This document shows, in pieces, positions 1-5,233 of a stretch of 12,801 bases of DNA (positions are counted from its first letter, which is position 1; each line of letters starts with the position of its first letter). Source of the stretch: an uncultured Candidatus Saccharibacteria bacterium (GTDB lineage: Bacteria; Patescibacteria; Saccharimonadia; Saccharimonadales; UBA6022); assembly GCA_946886125.1 (NCBI GenBank), contig CAMPHY010000017.1:1-12801 (forward strand), in the 5' to 3' direction. The notes under the pieces are model-generated. The model was not told the DNA's origin. It saw nothing but the letters and a program-made list of their open reading frames with translations, and did no database searches. The position numbers and the translations under genes were made by a program.

Positions 1-706
1 ACTGGCATTTTTTGAACTGCTTTTTATAGACCCATATAGTTTTTGATTTTTTATGAATTCGCTGCACTATAAATGCCGCTACAATCGCCACCCAGCCCGC
101 ACTGACGAGCCATCCCGCTACGACATCAGTGGGAAAATGAACTCCTAGATACATTCGTGACAGTCCGATAAGTAGTACGTACAGACTACCCAGAATCAGA
201 ACCAGGATGCGCCATTTCGTTTGCCAAAGAATAATAATGAGCGCAAGTGCAAAGGCACTACTCCCCAACGCATGGCCACTTGGAAATGAAAAACTTGTCT
301 CAGTCACTAGCTGCGTCCAGAGATCAGGGCGCTCTCTTGCAAACAACGCTTTAAGCAGTACGTTTAAAATTCCTGCACCTACCATACTTGCTAGTACCAT
401 AAGCGCAGCATATTTACGTCGTTTGTACCAAAAATATCCTACGACTAAGACCGTTGCAAGTCCCAGCACCAGTACACCACCAAGCTGCGTAATAAAGACC
501 ATCACACTATCAACCCAAGGACGAGAAAGTTCATTTAATCCAAGTAAAACTGCTTCATCAAGCACTGTCGTATCACCATCTCGCACTTCATCAGCAATTG
601 AAATAAACCCAATTGTCGCTATGGAAAAGAAGCCAAAAGCAACAACGAGACGTAAAATTAGACGCTTTGTCGTAGGTGAAATTTTTGAAATTTGTTCGTG
701 CAACAT
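1..706 (-). CDS. PAP2-superfamily membrane phosphatase, C-terminal end beyond window
   Basis: An open frame of 235 codons runs leftward from an ATG at 706-704 to the window edge without a stop, so the 3' end is missing. The three PAP2 acid-phosphatase motifs are all present: KX6RP (K119 to R126-P127), PSGH (142-145), and SRX5HX3D (S183, R184, H190, D194). His145 and His190 are the expected catalytic pair. Hydrophobic segments lie at about 17-36, 70-92, 100-121, 150-160, 165-183 and 195-214, as in integral-membrane lipid phosphatases. Known members dephosphorylate phosphatidic acid, phosphatidylglycerol phosphate or undecaprenyl pyrophosphate; the substrate here cannot be chosen from sequence alone. 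The start is set by a -10 box ending 7 nt upstream and by a stop in the only nearby alternative ATG frame. It is divergent from the repeat-protein gene at 1001. Confidence 0.92.
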   Translation of the reverse strand, partial: MLHEQISKISPTTKRLILRLVVAFGFFSIATIGFISIADEVRDGDTTVLDEAVLLGLNELSRPWVDSVMVFITQLGGVLVLGLATVLVVGYFWYKRRKYAALMVLASMVGAGILNVLLKALFARERPDLWTQLVTETSFSFPSGHALGSSAFALALIIILWQTKWRILVLILGSLYVLLIGLSRMYLGVHFPTDVVAGWLVSAGWVAIVAAFIVQRIHKKSKTIWVYKKQFKKCQ

Positions 707-713
707 TCTGCTT

Positions 714-722
714 ATAATACCA
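714..722 (-). promoter_or_regulatory. Extended -10 promoter of the PAP2 gene, leaderless type
   Basis: Read on the minus strand, TGGTATTAT (TGn plus the -10 hexamer TATTAT at 719-714) ends 7 nt before the ATG at 706. No convincing -35 is seen, as is common for extended -10 promoters. Transcription would begin at or next to the start codon, and no Shine-Dalgarno sequence is visible. Inferred from spacing only. Confidence 0.5.
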
Positions 723-792
723 TGAACAATTTATGGATTACAGACATACAGGGGTGGGATTTTTAACGAAAAAAGAAACCCAGCTTATTTTC

Positions 793-837
793 AGTATTTT
801 AATACTTTACAAATTTCGCAGTATATTAAATTATACT
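793..837. repeat. Two adjacent AT-rich palindromes, candidate operators
   Basis: Two dyads of related sequence lie in the PAP2/repeat-protein intergenic region: AGTATT-TT-AATACT (793-806) and AGTATA-TTAAAT-TATACT (820-837), with centres about 29 bp apart, close to three helical turns. Each has perfect 6-bp arms. No T-tract follows, so they do not look like terminators; the spacing and shared AGTAT half-site suggest binding sites for a dimeric regulator. The rest of 707-1000 holds a possible TATAGT -10 (917-922) for the downstream gene and nothing else recognisable. Confidence 0.4.
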
Positions 838-960
838 CCCTATTGTCCTTAAATGCAGCGAAAATTATGGATCACTTTTTGCGAAAAATACCACAGACGT
901 GATGTTTTAGCCTACTTATAGTGAGGATTGGAAGCGCGCTAGTCCAAATCATTTATTTAA

Positions 961-989
961 TTAGCTTCGTGGAGTAGCTAAGATAGGAG
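961..989 (+). promoter_or_regulatory. 5' leader hairpin and ribosome binding site of the repeat-protein gene
   Basis: TTAGCT (961-966) and AGCTAA (976-981) form a 6-bp stem with a 9-nt loop directly ahead of an AGGAG Shine-Dalgarno at 985-989. That site lies 11 nt before the ATG at 1001, slightly longer than optimal. The hairpin would leave the ribosome binding site free; it could stabilise the mRNA 5' end. Its function is inferred. Confidence 0.45.
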
Positions 990-1000
990 TTGAAATTGTC

Positions 1001-1978
1001 ATGTCTCAACCTTCATTAAACCTTAATGCGAATAAAAAGAATTACGTCGTCCCTGCAGTCGCCTCATTTGTAGGCATGATAGCGGCAGTTCCGCTCTCAT
1101 TTGCGATACTATCAGCCGGAAAGCCCGTATCGGCTCAGACTGGTCAAACAGGAACCACCTCACAAGGAACAATGGCCGAGTCAGGATATGCTCTTTATGC
1201 GCACGCCTACACTCAAGGCTTTCTTGCAAATGCCGGTGGCGGTGGCGCGACAGCTGGTGTCGTAGCCGATGACGCCGACTGCGATATGCCTACAACCGCT
1301 TCGGTCGCTAGTGTTGGTGGTCAAGGTGCCGTTGCGGCGACAACCACAGGTTCACCCACAGCCGATGGCTGGGAGGATAATGGACAGTGGGGCGTTGGCG
1401 GTCAAGGGAGTGTTGACGCCAATGATAACGATGACGATCACATGATGTCACCCGATGATTGGGAGCAGAAAATCTATAATTCATATAACGATTACTCACG
1501 CGTCAGTCATTCGTCACATTCCGAGATAAATAACAACTACACTAATAGTCACAACGTAGTTGGTTCTCACAACTCAACCGAAACCGAAGTGACGATTGAA
1601 GATTCAAAGGACGTTACTGTCAAGACCGACAACGAAACATCAGGTTCAAATGTTGCCGTTAATGAAAGTTTCAATGAAGACTCATATAACACTGAAACTG
1701 ATACAACAATAGTAAACGAGTCATTTAACGAAACGAGTACTGAAAATACGGTGGTAGTCAACGAATCATACAATAATGACAACGACACTACCAATACGGC
1801 GATCGTAAACGATTCGTATAACCATGAAACCGAAACAAAAACGGAAACAAATAATACGACTGTTATTAATGAGTCGTACAATCAAGAGACTGAAACTGAG
1901 ACTAACATTGAAACCGACATCGAGACTGATGTGGATATTGATGACTCAGGTAACGAATCTGTTCGTATTGAAGATTAA
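1001..1978 (+). CDS. Secreted Asn/Thr/Glu-rich repeat protein, adhesin-like
   Basis: The 325-residue product starts with a basic N-region and a hydrophobic core (about 16-40), then VSA-Q (43-46), a fair signal peptidase I site, so export is likely. Residues 46-140 are Gly/Ala/Thr-rich and contain VGGQG(A/S)V twice (105-111 and 132-138). Residues 140-165 are Asp-rich. From about 175 to the end the chain is Asn, Thr, Ser and Glu-rich with no Arg until the terminus. It holds five copies of N(E/D)S(F/Y)N, beginning at 221, 239, 254, 270 and 290, separated by (T/E)-rich stretches. This suggests repeating beta-strands or a beta-solenoid stalk, acidic and extended. No LPXTG, C-terminal membrane segment or catalytic motif is visible; the only cysteine is C94. 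I recognise no family. A surface or matrix role is inferred. It is monocistronic, with a strong terminator behind it. Confidence 0.85.
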   Translation: MSQPSLNLNANKKNYVVPAVASFVGMIAAVPLSFAILSAGKPVSAQTGQTGTTSQGTMAESGYALYAHAYTQGFLANAGGGGATAGVVADDADCDMPTTASVASVGGQGAVAATTTGSPTADGWEDNGQWGVGGQGSVDANDNDDDHMMSPDDWEQKIYNSYNDYSRVSHSSHSEINNNYTNSHNVVGSHNSTETEVTIEDSKDVTVKTDNETSGSNVAVNESFNEDSYNTETDTTIVNESFNETSTENTVVVNESYNNDNDTTNTAIVNDSYNHETETKTETNNTTVINESYNQETETETNIETDIETDVDIDDSGNESVRIED

Positions 1979-2012
1979 TTGAGTATCCCACTCAACTCTA
2001 ATTAATCACACG

Positions 2013-2043
2013 AAACCTCCTGCTATATCGCAGGAGGTTTTAT
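2013..2043 (+). terminator. Intrinsic terminator after the repeat-protein gene
   Basis: A perfect 11-bp stem, AAACCTCCTGC (2013-2023) with GCAGGAGGTTT (2030-2040), encloses a 6-nt loop and continues into a short T-run (2038-2041). It lies 34 bp after the stop of the gene ending at 1978. Because the stem begins with AAA and ends in TTT, weak activity in the other direction is possible. Confidence 0.9.
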
Positions 2044-2109
2044 AGTGCAACTATTCCTCCGTAAGATACCTCACATACGCTTAACTTTCTTGATGCTATT
2101 GTTCTAACG

Positions 2110-2134
2110 TACAATTAAATAACTCGTAAAGGAG
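2110..2134 (+). promoter_or_regulatory. Candidate -10 and strong ribosome binding site for the helical-bundle gene
   Basis: TACAAT at 2110-2115 fits a -10 hexamer at five of six positions, but no good -35 is correctly spaced upstream. AAAGGAG at 2128-2134, 7 nt before the ATG at 2142, is one of the best Shine-Dalgarno sequences in the window and fixes that start. Confidence 0.5.
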
Positions 2135-2141
2135 TACTCGT

Positions 2142-2828
2142 ATGGAAAAACATTCATCAAAGACCGGTGTTATTATAGCGGCAATCGTCGCTTTAGTGAT
2201 CGGTGGCGTGGCCGGATATGCAATTAGTATGAACATGAAAGATGATAGCAATACATCAACCATGAGTGTATCTGAAGATAATCCAAATACCGCTACTAAA
2301 GCAGCTGATGCACGTGTCGGACTAAATAATTTACTACGTGAGCACGTCAGCTCAAGTCTCAACGTAACGCGAAATATTGTTGACGACTCAGCTGATCTTG
2401 AAGCCTCACTAGCTAGCCAGACAGCGAATGCAGGTGAAATTGCAGCATTTGTAGGCAGCGTATACGGCGAAGAAGCTCAGACAAAAATCACCGAACTTTT
2501 CGTTGATCACATTGAACAAGCAAATGCGTATGCAATGGCGGTTGACGCTGGTGATGAAGCCGCAAAGGCAGAGGCTGTCGCTGAGCTCCGTGAATACCTC
2601 ACTGAAATCTCAGCATTCTTTAGTGGTGCTATTGAAGGTCTTCCCCAGGACACCGTCTATAGCCTCCTAAACGAACATGAGACGCTATTAAATAATTCTA
2701 TTGAGGCCTACCAAGCGGGTGACTTCACTCGTTCGTATGAACTTGAGCGTGAAGCACTAACTCAAGTATCTGGTATTGCCGACGCCCTTGCTAAGGGTAT
2801 CGTCAGCACTCAAGCTGATAAGTTCTAG
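2142..2828 (+). CDS. Membrane-anchored helical-bundle protein, possible metal-binding family
   Basis: 228 residues. A single membrane helix at about 9-30 follows a short basic tail and would anchor the protein with its bulk outside the cell. A polar linker (32-56) leads to an all-helical domain (57-220). The domain looks like tandem helical hairpins: LLREH (64-68), LFVDH (119-123) and LLNEH (175-179) put histidines 68, 123 and 179 at nearly equal spacing (55 and 56 residues), each after a Leu-rich turn and, in two cases, a Glu. It resembles from memory a widespread uncharacterised family of extracytoplasmic helical proteins in Bacillus and relatives, with hallmarks such as 'YG(D/E)EA..KLTELL.EHI' and 'A.EI.AFLS'. 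The even His/Glu placement hints at metal binding, but no function is established. It is a single gene between two terminators, convergent with the oxidoreductase operon. Confidence 0.85.
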   Translation: MEKHSSKTGVIIAAIVALVIGGVAGYAISMNMKDDSNTSTMSVSEDNPNTATKAADARVGLNNLLREHVSSSLNVTRNIVDDSADLEASLASQTANAGEIAAFVGSVYGEEAQTKITELFVDHIEQANAYAMAVDAGDEAAKAEAVAELREYLTEISAFFSGAIEGLPQDTVYSLLNEHETLLNNSIEAYQAGDFTRSYELEREALTQVSGIADALAKGIVSTQADKF

Positions 2829-2850
2829 TACTCTCACGAGATTTATACAC

Positions 2851-2884
2851 AATAAAAACCGGCTCAGATGAGTCGGTTTTTATT
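2851..2884. terminator. Bidirectional terminator between convergent transcription units
   Basis: AATAAAAACCGGCTC (2851-2865), a 4-nt loop, and GAGTCGGTTTTTATT (2870-2884) form a 15-bp stem with one G-T wobble. The T-rich side follows the stem on both strands, so it can end both the gene at 2142-2828 (plus) and the operon finishing at 2917 (minus). Confidence 0.9.
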
Positions 2885-2916
2885 ATGCAGGAAAATCACA
2901 AAACACAGCATCAATA

Positions 2917-3537
2917 CTATGCCATCTCCTTGGCAGTAAGTCTCGCATTAAATAACGGTGTATCAGGTTGGAACTTTTTGCCAGCCGACAAATCACCCAT
3001 ATCAACAGGATCAAAACCCAAGTCATTGATAAACAATGACGTTTCCTGCTTCGCCTTTTTGTCATCACCAGCAAGCGCAACCGCTCTTCTATCAGGTGTG
3101 CCTGGCGTAAGACTATCCTGCTCTAACTCGTTGTACGCCACGTGATTCAATGTTTTTACTACTCTGGCATTTGATAAGTAATGCTGTATATATTCACTTG
3201 AACCTACTGCTTCATCCATAAACTCGGGGATGTCGCCTTCAGTTGGCGGCCAGTAATTCATGGCATCAATCACCGTTTTACCACTAAATAAGTCGGAATT
3301 AAGTTGTCTATATTGATTAAGAGGGATTGCCAGCACGATAATATCACTTTCAAAAATAGTATCTTCCACTGTCGCCCCAGACGCTCCCGGTAGTAGTACT
3401 TGCAGAATAAGCGATAAGCTTTCAGGTCCACGTGAGTTTGCAATCCGAACCACATACCCGGCCCTCAGTGCCTGCTTAGCCAAGGCGCTTCCTAGTCGAC
3501 CAGACCCAATGATGCCTATGCGAGGCTTACCGCTCAT
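2917..3537 (-). CDS. F420/NADPH-dependent oxidoreductase-like Rossmann protein
   Basis: 206 residues. The N-terminal GSGRLGSALA (11-20) is a Rossmann GxGxxG dinucleotide loop. ANSRGPE (33-39), at the end of the second strand, is the NADPH-phosphate-binding signature typical of the F420-dependent NADP oxidoreductase (Fno-like) family. DAMNYWPP (91-98) is also characteristic of it. Classical members pass hydride between NADPH and coenzyme F420, but many bacterial relatives lack F420, so the true partner may be a flavin or another substrate. It overlaps the upstream luciferase-like gene by 11 nt, so the two are co-transcribed and probably translationally coupled. A pathway in which this protein supplies reducing power to the flavin enzyme is plausible inference. 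Only a weak Shine-Dalgarno precedes the ATG, consistent with coupling. Confidence 0.88.
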   Translation of the reverse strand: MSGKPRIGIIGSGRLGSALAKQALRAGYVVRIANSRGPESLSLILQVLLPGASGATVEDTIFESDIIVLAIPLNQYRQLNSDLFSGKTVIDAMNYWPPTEGDIPEFMDEAVGSSEYIQHYLSNARVVKTLNHVAYNELEQDSLTPGTPDRRAVALAGDDKKAKQETSLFINDLGFDPVDMGDLSAGKKFQPDTPLFNARLTAKEMA

Positions 3538-4564
3538 TCTTCAGTGCCTCTTTGACGATTGGAGCAACTTTTGTCCCGAGCAGCTCAATAGCTTTTAAAA
3601 ATTGATCGTGCGGAAGCTGTCCGGTGTCCATCTGGAAAATATGGCGACTATGGCCTACTTTTTTATGTAGTTCGAGAATCCGTTCAGCAATTTCTTCAGG
3701 GCTACCGGCAAATAGTGCCCCGTCCACGTTCGACTCAGCATCATAATGCTCACGAGTTGGTGCCGCGAAACCACGTACCTTACCCAGTGTCGTCATCGTC
3801 CAACTCCACGATCTCCAAAAGGTATCTTTCGCTTCTTGAGCATCCTCGGCAACAAATCCAGGAGTGGCAATTGCCACTCGAGTATCTGCACCTGGTACAG
3901 CATACTGGCGAGCCGCTTCATGATACAGATTAACTAAAGGGGCAAATCTCGAAACATGTCCGCCGATAATTGCATACGTTATAGGCATTCCAAGTGCAGC
4001 TGCCCGAATAGATGATTCTGGATTACCACCCGTTGCAAGCCAAATAGGTAATGGATCTTTTGCACGCGGAACAATCTCAACGTCATCGAGCGCAGGGCGG
4101 AATTGGCCGCTCCATGTCACCTTTCCATCTTTACTGGCATTAATCTTAAGCAGTAAATCGAGTTTTTCTGCATAGAGTTTATCGTAGTTTCGAAGGTCGT
4201 ATCCGAAAAGCGGAAAAGATTCTGTTGAAGAGCCGCGCCCTGCAATAATCTCCACACGGCCCCCAGAGATAATATCTGCCGTAGCAAATTGCTGATATAC
4301 ACGCACTGGATCATCAGTACTAAGTACCGTGACAGCGCTCGTGAGGGTAATATTTTTGGTTGTTGCCGCAGCGGCAGCAATCAGTGTTGAGGGTGAAGAT
4401 GCAGGAAAATACTCGGTATGGTGTTCACCGATGCCAAATACATCAAGACCTACAGTATCGGCTAGCTGAATCGCTTCAAGTAAATTCGTCACCGATTCGT
4501 AAGTTGGCCCAAGCTTCCCATTCTTTTTTTGCACATCACCAAAGCTAAATACACCTATTTCCAT
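3527..4564 (-). CDS. LLM-class flavin-dependent oxidoreductase (luciferase-like)
   Basis: 345 residues, full length for the family. It shows the bacterial-luciferase TIM-barrel hallmarks: FGIGEHH (43-49), SAVTVLST-DDPVRVYQQFATAD (76-97), GGRVEIIAGRGS (101-112) and ESFPLFGYDL (115-124). These agree with the uncharacterised LLM subfamily that I remember as TIGR03858. The enzyme should bind FMN or F420 and oxidise a small organic substrate in the cytoplasm; the substrate is unknown. It is the first gene of a two-gene operon, overlapping the Rossmann oxidoreductase behind it. A purine-rich AGAGAAAG sits about 8-15 nt before the ATG. Its promoter overlaps a palindrome, so control by a repressor is likely. 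It is not a true light-emitting luciferase: no lux partner genes are present. Confidence 0.93.
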   Translation of the reverse strand: MEIGVFSFGDVQKKNGKLGPTYESVTNLLEAIQLADTVGLDVFGIGEHHTEYFPASSPSTLIAAAAATTKNITLTSAVTVLSTDDPVRVYQQFATADIISGGRVEIIAGRGSSTESFPLFGYDLRNYDKLYAEKLDLLLKINASKDGKVTWSGQFRPALDDVEIVPRAKDPLPIWLATGGNPESSIRAAALGMPITYAIIGGHVSRFAPLVNLYHEAARQYAVPGADTRVAIATPGFVAEDAQEAKDTFWRSWSWTMTTLGKVRGFAAPTREHYDAESNVDGALFAGSPEEIAERILELHKKVGHSRHIFQMDTGQLPHDQFLKAIELLGTKVAPIVKEALKNER

Positions 4565-4581
4565 ATAACATCTTTCTCTAA

Positions 4582-4621
4582 ATACTATATTTAGTATAGC
4601 AAAATATTATGCGGGTGTATA
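4582..4621 (-). promoter_or_regulatory. Promoter with overlapping palindromic operator, oxidoreductase operon
   Basis: On the minus strand, TATACA (4621-4616), a 17-bp spacer and an extended -10 TGCTATACT (4601-4593) make a good sigma-70 promoter, with about a 22-28-nt leader before the ATG at 4564. The -10 is overlapped by the dyad ATACTA-TATT-TAGTAT (4582-4597), perfect over 6-bp arms, placing a repressor directly on the -10 and start site. From memory, HxlR/YodB-type redox repressors use similar TACT/AGTA operators ahead of flavin oxidoreductases; the regulator here is unknown. Confidence 0.65.
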
Positions 4622-4623
4622 TG

Positions 4624-4664
4624 CGCAAAATAACAGTACACCTATTTTTTATGAGTTATTTGCG
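4624..4664. repeat. Inverted repeat between the winged-helix gene and the oxidoreductase promoter
   Basis: CGCAAAATAAC (4624-4634) and GTTATTTGCG (4655-4664) pair over about 10 bp with one bulged A and a 20-nt loop. The element sits just after the stop of the gene ending at 4670 and just upstream of the -35 of the oxidoreductase operon. There is no U-tract after the stem in either direction, so it is a poor terminator. It may be an RNA 3'-end stabiliser or an activator site. Confidence 0.4.
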
Positions 4665-4669
4665 TCTAT

Positions 4670-4894
4670 CTATTTATATTTTACTAATTTAAACAGTCCT
4701 TTCGAGGGCTTATACACTTTATCAGGAAATTTCTCGACAAGTTTCCAGACGCACCCATTTACTGTTTTAGGGTGAAATGTCTGATCCGATTCTTTTATAG
4801 CGGCCAGTAACTCCGACCACCTGAGACCCTCGGGATGCTGGTCAAGTAATTCAAACGCTTTTTCGTTTATGCGATGAGTAACGGGAGTTTGCAT
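4670..4894 (-). CDS. Small winged-helix-like protein of unknown function
   Basis: 74 residues, not assigned to a named family. The predicted order (helix at about 8-18, GLRWSELLAAI helix at 23-33, HPKTVNGCVWKLVEKF helix at 41-56, then a basic hairpin with KVYKPSKGLFKLVKY at 59-73) fits a compact winged helix-turn-helix: the third helix as recognition helix and the final strand pair as wing. Similar stand-alone domains, and N-terminal domains of restriction-type proteins, are known to me only as hypothetical. It could bind DNA. AAAGGTGG lies about 7-14 nt before the ATG, a good Shine-Dalgarno. It starts 31 nt after the DUF2945 gene on the same strand, so the two likely share a transcript that reads away from crtE. 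Confidence 0.75.
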   Translation of the reverse strand: MQTPVTHRINEKAFELLDQHPEGLRWSELLAAIKESDQTFHPKTVNGCVWKLVEKFPDKVYKPSKGLFKLVKYK

Positions 4895-4925
4895 AATAGG
4901 CCACCTTTCATGTACACCTTACAGT

Positions 4926-5141
4926 TCATCCATGTATCGTTTTTTGCACTTCACTTGATAGTTTCAGTACATTATTACCAGATGTATGTTCAATAATAAG
5001 CGCAGGGTTGTCAGCCGTGCCATTTCGTTTAATTGTCTTACCTTTACTTTGAATAGTTGTCGGTTCATGATGAACTGACATAACCCTACCTTCGGCAAGA
5101 CCGTTACCCCATCGCCACGCTACGTCATCACCTGCTTTCAT
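4926..5141 (-). CDS. DUF2945 (hypervirulence-associated TUDOR domain) small protein
   Basis: 71 residues from the chosen start. The chain KAGDDVAWRWGNGLAEGRV (2-20), then VHHEPTTI, a basic KTIKRNGTADNPALIIEHTSG stretch (split here as KTIKRNGTADNPAL and IIEHTSG), and NVLKL-SSEV match the DUF2945 pattern: 'GDxVxWxxGxGxAxGxV', 'RNGTxDNPA', 'G..VLK.xSEl'. The domain is a small SH3/TUDOR-like barrel. In fungi relatives were linked to virulence; bacterial roles are unknown. An in-frame start at 5198 would add 19 residues that fit no family. I prefer 5141 because family members begin there and because a consensus promoter ends 6 nt upstream, which would put 5198 outside the mRNA. Probably co-transcribed with the winged-helix gene and divergent from crtE. 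Confidence 0.85.
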   Translation of the reverse strand: MKAGDDVAWRWGNGLAEGRVMSVHHEPTTIQSKGKTIKRNGTADNPALIIEHTSGNNVLKLSSEVQKTIHG

Positions 5142-5147
5142 ATAGTT

Positions 5148-5176
5148 ATTATATACCCCACACACTACCATGTCAT
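5148..5176 (-). promoter_or_regulatory. Near-consensus promoter for the DUF2945 gene, leaderless type
   Basis: Minus strand: ATGACA (5176-5171, five of six to TTGACA), a 17-bp spacer, and a perfect TATAAT (5153-5148). The -10 ends 6 nt before the ATG at 5141, so RNA should begin at or within a base or two of that codon. No Shine-Dalgarno is possible in such a transcript. Confidence 0.75.
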
Positions 5177-5177
5177 A

Positions 5178-5195
5178 GCTGTCCGCGACGATAGC
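5178..5195. promoter_or_regulatory. Imperfect dyad centred between divergent -35 boxes
   Basis: The 18-mer fits GCTnTCnnCGnnGAnAGC, symmetric at 12 of 18 positions, and lies between the -35 of the DUF2945 gene (5171-5176) and that of crtE (5198-5203), 1-2 bp from each. A protein bound here could affect both promoters. The location is suggestive; the match itself is weak. Confidence 0.35.
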
Positions 5196-5197
5196 CA

Positions 5198-5226
5198 TTG
5201 TAAAATGAAGTGTTTCTTTTTATACT
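5198..5226 (+). promoter_or_regulatory. Promoter of the carotenoid operon, leaderless type
   Basis: TTGTAA (5198-5203), a 17-bp spacer, and TATACT (5221-5226, five of six to TATAAT). The -10 ends 7 nt before the crtE ATG at 5234, so the operon mRNA should start at or beside the start codon. No Shine-Dalgarno is found ahead of crtE, which agrees. Confidence 0.7.
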
Positions 5227-5233
5227 TCCATAA

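Noticed and set aside
207..725. Open frame of 172 codons on the plus strand
   Set aside because: It lies opposite the PAP2 gene, whose three catalytic motifs are complete on the minus strand; its Ser/Thr-rich product has no recognisable domain.
1567..1881. Minus-strand open frame opposite the repeat protein
   Set aside because: Its Val/Ser/Leu repeats are the mirror of the Asn/Thr/Glu repeats on the plus strand; no start signal or domain.
2096..2362. Minus-strand open frame over the start of the helical-bundle gene
   Set aside because: The plus-strand gene has an excellent Shine-Dalgarno and membrane anchor; the reverse frame has neither.
3527..4564. True bioluminescence gene (luxA-like)
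   Set aside because: Although in the luciferase-like superfamily, it fits an uncharacterised oxidoreductase subgroup and lacks lux neighbours.
5142..5198. 19-residue N-terminal extension of the DUF2945 protein
   Set aside because: It matches no family sequence and would place the start codon upstream of a consensus promoter and over the crtE -35 box.
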